Assembly (NCBI GenBank): GCA_029550525.1
Contig: JAKPHF010000070.1
Span: forward strand, 62,001-126,000
Source of the DNA: Planctomycetota bacterium
Lineage (GTDB): Bacteria; Planctomycetota; Phycisphaerae; UBA1845; PWPN01
Direction of reading: 5' to 3'
DNA length: 64,000 bases
Shown here: positions 59,934-64,000 of the stretch, one piece after another
Layout: every line of letters begins with the position of its first letter
How positions within the stretch are numbered: the stretch's first letter is position 1
Made by a program: the position numbers and the translations under genes
The notes under the pieces: generated by a model
Database searches by the model: none
The model's input: only the letters and a program-made list of their open reading frames with translations
Told to the model about the DNA's origin: nothing

Positions 59934-60668
59934 TTACCAGCGATCCGAACCGCTCACGATCTGCCCCGGGGGAGGAGGAATCTGCCGGGTGGGCTGATCC
60001 CACAACGGACCGCACTCCGGACATTTTCGCACGATGTGATCGACCGCCTCATCCACATCGTCGGTCAACAGGAATAGGTCCAGATCTTCGGGGCTGATGG
60101 TCTGGTGCTCCTCGAGCAGCGTGCCCTTCAGCCAGTCGATCATGGGCGTCCAGAACTTCTTGCCGATGAGCACCACGGGCGAGGGTTTGGTTCGCTGCGT
60201 CTGGAGGAGCGTGAGGGACTCGAAGAACTCGTCCAGCGTGCCGTACCCGCCCGGGAAACCGACCATGGCCACCGCGTACTTCACGAACATCACCTTGCGG
60301 GCGAAGAAGTAGTCGAAGTGGAGGCTCACGTTCTGATAGCGGTTGGGCTTCTGCTCCATGGGCAGCACGATGTTGAGCCCCACACTGGTGCCGCCCGCCT
60401 CGAACGCGCCACGGTTGGCGGCCTCCATGATGCCGGGGCCGCCGCCTGTGATCACGGCGAATCCCCGGCAGACCAAGTCGTGCCCTAGCTGCATCGCCTG
60501 ATGATAGGCGGGCGCCTCGCGGGGCGTCCGGGCCGAGCCGTACACCGTTACGGCCGGTCCGATCCGGCTCATCACGTCAAACCCTTCGACAAATTCCGCC
60601 ATGATCCGGAATACTCGCCAGGGATCTTCCGGACCGGCAATCTGACCTCGCGCCGCGATCGACATCAT
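59934..60668 (-). CDS. LOG-family (TIGR00730-type) Rossmann protein
   Basis: The 244-residue product has the lysine-decarboxylase-like Rossmann fold now tied to cytokinin-riboside monophosphate phosphoribohydrolases: VTVYGSARTPREAP, VITGGGPGIMEAANRGA, the RKVM motif and the catalytic PGGYGTLDEFFESL. The C-terminal 40 residues (CPECGPLWDQPTRQ, then Pro-rich) are an extension. Start ATGs at 60668 and 60665 are adjacent, after GAGG. The family hydrolyses nucleoside 5'-monophosphates such as isopentenyl-AMP; the physiological substrate here is open. It precedes the HtrA gene. Confidence 0.93.
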   Translation of the reverse strand: MMSIAARGQIAGPEDPWRVFRIMAEFVEGFDVMSRIGPAVTVYGSARTPREAPAYHQAMQLGHDLVCRGFAVITGGGPGIMEAANRGAFEAGGTSVGLNIVLPMEQKPNRYQNVSLHFDYFFARKVMFVKYAVAMVGFPGGYGTLDEFFESLTLLQTQRTKPSPVVLIGKKFWTPMIDWLKGTLLEEHQTISPEDLDLFLLTDDVDEAVDHIVRKCPECGPLWDQPTRQIPPPPGQIVSGSDRW

Positions 60669-60946
60669 GAACACCTCAAAAAAGCCAGACGCAAATTCTA
60701 ATCGGAGGGGGCGACCACCTCCAGCACGCCCCGCCGGCGGCCACCGAGCCGGGCCGCGAAATGGCTGCCCAATCAAGCATTACGGACGCACGCCGGGAGT
60801 GAAAAACTTCCGCGCTTCAGCTACCATGGGCTCCGCCGGCCGGCCGGTCTGGCCGTAGATGGGGCTGTCGAACCGGGCGGCCGGGACGCCATGCCCCCAA
60901 TCACGCAAATGCCGGTCGCCTCGCCACGCTCGGAGCCCTGGACACA

Positions 60947-63877
60947 ATGTCCCTAACCTGGATCACCTACCTTCTGTTCCTGTTGTCCGGTGCCACCGGA
61001 CTGGTTTACGAAGTCGTCTGGACTCGCCAACTGGTGTTCCTGCTCGGCGGCACGACGTACGCCATCACCACCGTACTCGTGGCGTTCATGTCCGGCCTGG
61101 CGCTAGGCAGCTGGCTCTCGGGACGACTCGGACAACGGCTGCGACGGCCGGGATGCGGCTATGGTTTGCTGGAAATCGCCGTCGGTCTGTACGCCCTGGT
61201 CGTGCCCGTCCTGCTGCAGGTGGCTGATCCTCTGTACCGCACGCTGTACCCGCACGTTTCCGATTCGCCGGGCATCCTCACCGCCCTGCGTTTCTGCGTC
61301 GGCGCTCTGGTCCTGCTGATTCCTTCGACCTGCATGGGGGCGACGCTGCCCATGCTCGTGCGCTACATCGCCCGAGGCAGCGCCGGGTTGGGCCAGTCGG
61401 CTGGGCTTCTGTACGGCATCAATACCTGCGGCGCCGTGGCCGGCACGCTCTTGGCAGGCTTCGTCCTGATTCCGCAACTGGGTCTGCGGACCACGACCTG
61501 GGCCACGGCCGCCGTGAACGTGGCCATCGGTCTGATCGCGTTGGCCGTGCTGCGCGGCGAGGTGACGCCGGGCGTCGAACGGCCGGACGCCGAGTTGCCC
61601 AGCAAGCCCACCGGCCGCAAGCCTCGACGCAAGACACAAGAGCAAGAGACGACGCGCCTGGGTGAGCCGGTCGTCACGGCCGACGTACGGCAGACCGTGC
61701 TCGCCGTGGCCGGCCTGTCCGGCTTCGCCGCCATGGTCTACCAGATCGCCTGGACGCGGGCGCTAATCATGTCGCTGGGCTCGAGCACGTATGCCTTCAC
61801 CTGCATCCTGGCGGCGTTCATCCTGGGGCTGGGCGTGGGAAGCCTCGCCGTCGCCCGTTGGGTCGATCGTTGGTCGCGCCCCGTCCTCTACCTGGCCCTC
61901 CTGGAACTCGGCATCGGCGTATCGGCCATGCTCATCCTGCCCATCCACGGGCAATTGCCCAGCGTCGTGCACGAGCTCGTTTCGCGTCGCCATCACGATT
62001 ACGCCTCGCTGCTGAGGGCCGAGTTCGCGCTCGTGATCGCGGTGACGTTCGTCCCCACGTTCCTCATGGGCGCGATCTTCCCGCTGGCGGTGCGATTGGT
62101 CGGCACGTCGGGCGACGAAGCGGGTTCAGCGGTGGGCCTGGCGTACGCCGTCAACACCGTGGGAACCATCCTCGGCTCGTTCCTGGCGGGCTTCGTGTTC
62201 ATCCGGGGCGACGTGCTGGGCATCCAGAATTCGATCGTGGCCGCCGCTCTGATCAACGTGATCGCCGCGGCCTGGCTGCTGACCAAGTCCGGGCCGGGCG
62301 GCACGCGAGTAAATGGGCACGTCGCCGTCGGCGGTCTGGGATTCGTGGCCGTCCTGGTTCTGTATCTCGTGACCGGGCAGTGGCAATACGAGTTGCTCAC
62401 CAGCGGCCCTTATATCTACCGCGGCGGGAGTCAAATTGTTGATCGCAAGCTCGAATTCTTCTTCGAGGACGTGGATACCACGGTCAGTGTGGAGCGGATC
62501 GGCAGCCCGGAGCACAGCAGCCTGACGTTGTCGGTCAACGGCAAGGCGGACGCGTCCAACAGTCCGGCCGACCTCCGCACACAGTTACTCGTCGGGCACC
62601 TGCCCGCCCTGCTCGATCGCACCGGCAAGAAGGCGTGCATCATCGGCCTGGGCTCCGGCATGACGCTGGGTTCGGTGGCTCGGTATCCGTCATACGAACA
62701 AATCGATTGCGTCGAGATCAGCGAAGGCGTCATCGCGGCTTCGGCGTTCTTCAAGGACGAGATCTATGACGTCCTCAACGATCCACGCGTGCGGCTCCTG
62801 CGGGCGGATGGTCGAAACCACCTCCTTCTGACCGATGAGCAGTACGACCTGATCGTCTCGGAGCCATCGAACCCCTGGCTGGCCGGCATCTCGAATCTGT
62901 TCACCCGCGAGTTCTTCGAGCTGTGCCGAGCCCGCCTGACGCCCGACGGTGTGTTCGCGGTATGGCTGCAGAGCTACTCGACGTCGCAGGACAGCTTCCG
63001 AATGGTGATCCGCACGTTGTTCGAGGTGTTCGACTCGGTGTCGATCTGGGAAGCGGGCCTGAACGATTATTGCCTGATCGCCTGGAACGGCCCGCGCCGG
63101 CTGACGCTCCAGGACGTGGCGGCACGCTTCGAGCCGCTGCCCGTGCAGCAGGATTTGTACCGCGTGTCGCTGCGTGAGCTGGGCAGCGTTCTGGGCAACT
63201 ACGTCACGGGCGGCGATCGGCTGCGCCAATGGGTGCAGGCTGCCCCCGTGCACACCGACGACAACGCTTTGCTGGAGTTCCGGGCGCCGTGGGATCTGTA
63301 CAACCGGCCACACGTCGAGATCAGTGCCGCACTGGTCGCGCTTCAGCAATCGCCTCTCGGCCATCTGATCGAGTGGCCCGGCGTGGAGACGTCCGCATCC
63401 TCTGCTCCAGCAACGGCCTCCTTACCCCCCATTGACCGTGCGTCCGTGCAGCGACACGTCGAGACCACGCAGCAGGCTCGGCTCAGGCGAGTGGCCGCGA
63501 TGCAGCAATGGGAGAAAGGCGATCTCAACGGCGTTGAAAACTTGATAGCCGCATACGAGGCCGATCCCGGCAACTTCCTGATCTTCCATTTGCTCATGGT
63601 ATACCAGGGCGAGTTGGAGGAGACGCCTGACGATCCGACCTGCCGGCGGTTGTCGGACCGCATCGACTCTCTGCCGCAGCCGCCGGTAGCCCCGGCCGGC
63701 GGCGCGACGCGCGAGCAAATGGTCGGGATCATCAAGACGCTCGCAGTGCAGGCCCAGGCGGCGAAGAACCCAGCTGCCGCGAAAGCCTACCTCGACCAAG
63801 CCCGCGAATTGAGCCCAGACGATCCCGAGATTGCCCGAATGCTGGAAGCGCTCTCGACGCAACCGGCTTCGCATTGA
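60947..63877 (+). CDS. fused membrane/spermidine-synthase-like protein with C-terminal helical repeats
   Basis: The 976-residue product has two related membrane halves: SGATGLVYEVVWTRQLVFLL near residue 14 and SGFAAMVYQIAWTRALIMSL near 255 open each half, which points to an internal duplication. About 12 helices run to residue 470. The soluble part is a Rossmann SAM-dependent aminopropyltransferase-like domain: CIIGLGSGMTLGSVARY, IDCVEISEGVIAA, LLRADGRNHLL and LIVSEPSNPWLAGISNLF. The last 150 residues resemble TPR helices (AKAYLDQARELSPDDPEIAR). Such fused spermidine-synthase-like proteins are widespread but their substrates are unknown; the SPSNPW-type loop suggests methyl or aminopropyl transfer at the membrane. 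Confidence 0.9.
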   Translation: MSLTWITYLLFLLSGATGLVYEVVWTRQLVFLLGGTTYAITTVLVAFMSGLALGSWLSGRLGQRLRRPGCGYGLLEIAVGLYALVVPVLLQVADPLYRTLYPHVSDSPGILTALRFCVGALVLLIPSTCMGATLPMLVRYIARGSAGLGQSAGLLYGINTCGAVAGTLLAGFVLIPQLGLRTTTWATAAVNVAIGLIALAVLRGEVTPGVERPDAELPSKPTGRKPRRKTQEQETTRLGEPVVTADVRQTVLAVAGLSGFAAMVYQIAWTRALIMSLGSSTYAFTCILAAFILGLGVGSLAVARWVDRWSRPVLYLALLELGIGVSAMLILPIHGQLPSVVHELVSRRHHDYASLLRAEFALVIAVTFVPTFLMGAIFPLAVRLVGTSGDEAGSAVGLAYAVNTVGTILGSFLAGFVFIRGDVLGIQNSIVAAALINVIAAAWLLTKSGPGGTRVNGHVAVGGLGFVAVLVLYLVTGQWQYELLTSGPYIYRGGSQIVDRKLEFFFEDVDTTVSVERIGSPEHSSLTLSVNGKADASNSPADLRTQLLVGHLPALLDRTGKKACIIGLGSGMTLGSVARYPSYEQIDCVEISEGVIAASAFFKDEIYDVLNDPRVRLLRADGRNHLLLTDEQYDLIVSEPSNPWLAGISNLFTREFFELCRARLTPDGVFAVWLQSYSTSQDSFRMVIRTLFEVFDSVSIWEAGLNDYCLIAWNGPRRLTLQDVAARFEPLPVQQDLYRVSLRELGSVLGNYVTGGDRLRQWVQAAPVHTDDNALLEFRAPWDLYNRPHVEISAALVALQQSPLGHLIEWPGVETSASSAPATASLPPIDRASVQRHVETTQQARLRRVAAMQQWEKGDLNGVENLIAAYEADPGNFLIFHLLMVYQGELEETPDDPTCRRLSDRIDSLPQPPVAPAGGATREQMVGIIKTLAVQAQAAKNPAAAKAYLDQARELSPDDPEIARMLEALSTQPASH

Positions 63878-63884
63878 CGGAGTT

Positions 63885-63974
63885 CACCACCGAGGCGCGG
63901 AGACACAGAGAAGAGAAGAGAAGAGAAGATTTTTGGGTTTTGTCTTCTCTGTGCCTCTGCGACTCCGTGGTGAG
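63885..63974. repeat. long imperfect palindrome with an AGAAG microsatellite
   Basis: Arms that read CACCACCGAGG and CACAGAGAAGA on one side match their complements TCTTCTCTGTG and CTCCGTGGTG on the other, with a GAGAA-type 5-base repeat and TTTTTGGGTTTTG in the loop. A GTGGTGAGTCT direct repeat follows. It lies directly after the spermidine-synthase-like gene and may act as its terminator. Confidence 0.6.
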
Positions 63975-64000
63975 TCTGTGGTGAGTCTGCATTCCGTGGT

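Overview
The window is GC-rich (well above 60 percent by eye) and reads as a chromosomal segment of a planctomycete, possibly of the Phycisphaerae side, and perhaps from an environmental assembly. The clues are a small lysine-rich protein of the type confined to the Planctomycetes-Verrucomicrobia-Chlamydiae group (2709-2927), large secreted proteins ending in dockerin-like EF-hand pairs, a CHRD protein with a PEP-CTERM tail, a Cys-type sulfatase, a Tat-exported TIM-barrel epimerase and a GH106-type enzyme. I see no phage, transposase, CRISPR array or rRNA. One tRNA (Leu, anticodon TAA) is present.

Layout. 0-4 kb: end of an unknown gene, a ketoacyl synthase carrying an in-frame low-GC repeat insertion, a membrane protein, the small basic protein and an aminotransferase. 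4-28 kb: a carbohydrate and exported-protein region with two dockerin-tailed or beta-helix surface proteins, an alpha/beta hydrolase, a GH130-type phosphorylase, tRNA-Leu, an exported PHP protein, a sugar isomerase/epimerase, a YhcH-type protein, a Gly/Thr-rich lipoprotein, a 1313-residue surface protein, a clan GH-A glycosidase, an ABC ATPase and permease, a corrinoid-methyltransferase-like UroD homologue and a GHL10 glycosidase. 28-34 kb: housekeeping genes dapB, a tRNA-binding-domain protein, rplM-rpsI and argC-argJ. 34-51 kb: GH106-type glycosidase, hybrid PAS histidine kinase, AI-2E-family transporter with a B12-binding-like tail, PRC-barrel protein, Na+:solute symporter, sulfatase and an ADP-ribosylglycohydrolase lipoprotein. 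51-64 kb: a minus-strand run panB / glycosyltransferase / SpoIIE-type phosphatase / VOC protein, a zinc-ribbon coiled-coil protein beside an RNase HI fusion, an orphan FlgM-like protein, an HtrA protease with a LOG-family protein, and an MFS-like/spermidine-synthase fusion.

How the genes fit together. Exported glycosidases, the sulfatase and the beta-helix and dockerin proteins suggest polysaccharide attack at or outside the cell surface. The phosphorylase, epimerase, YhcH protein and Na+ symporter would handle the released sugars. The arginine pair and the ribosomal pair look like two-gene transcription units. The ribosomal pair has a recognisable promoter and terminator.

The most unexpected non-coding signal is a set of about ten intergenic arrays in different places that all have a period of exactly seven bases, although each uses its own heptamer. 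A second is a family of GC-rich hairpins, including a mirrored multi-hairpin cluster at 33.95-34.22 kb. A third is the palindrome-bearing segment inserted in frame in the ketoacyl synthase. All assignments come from reading motifs; no database search was run.
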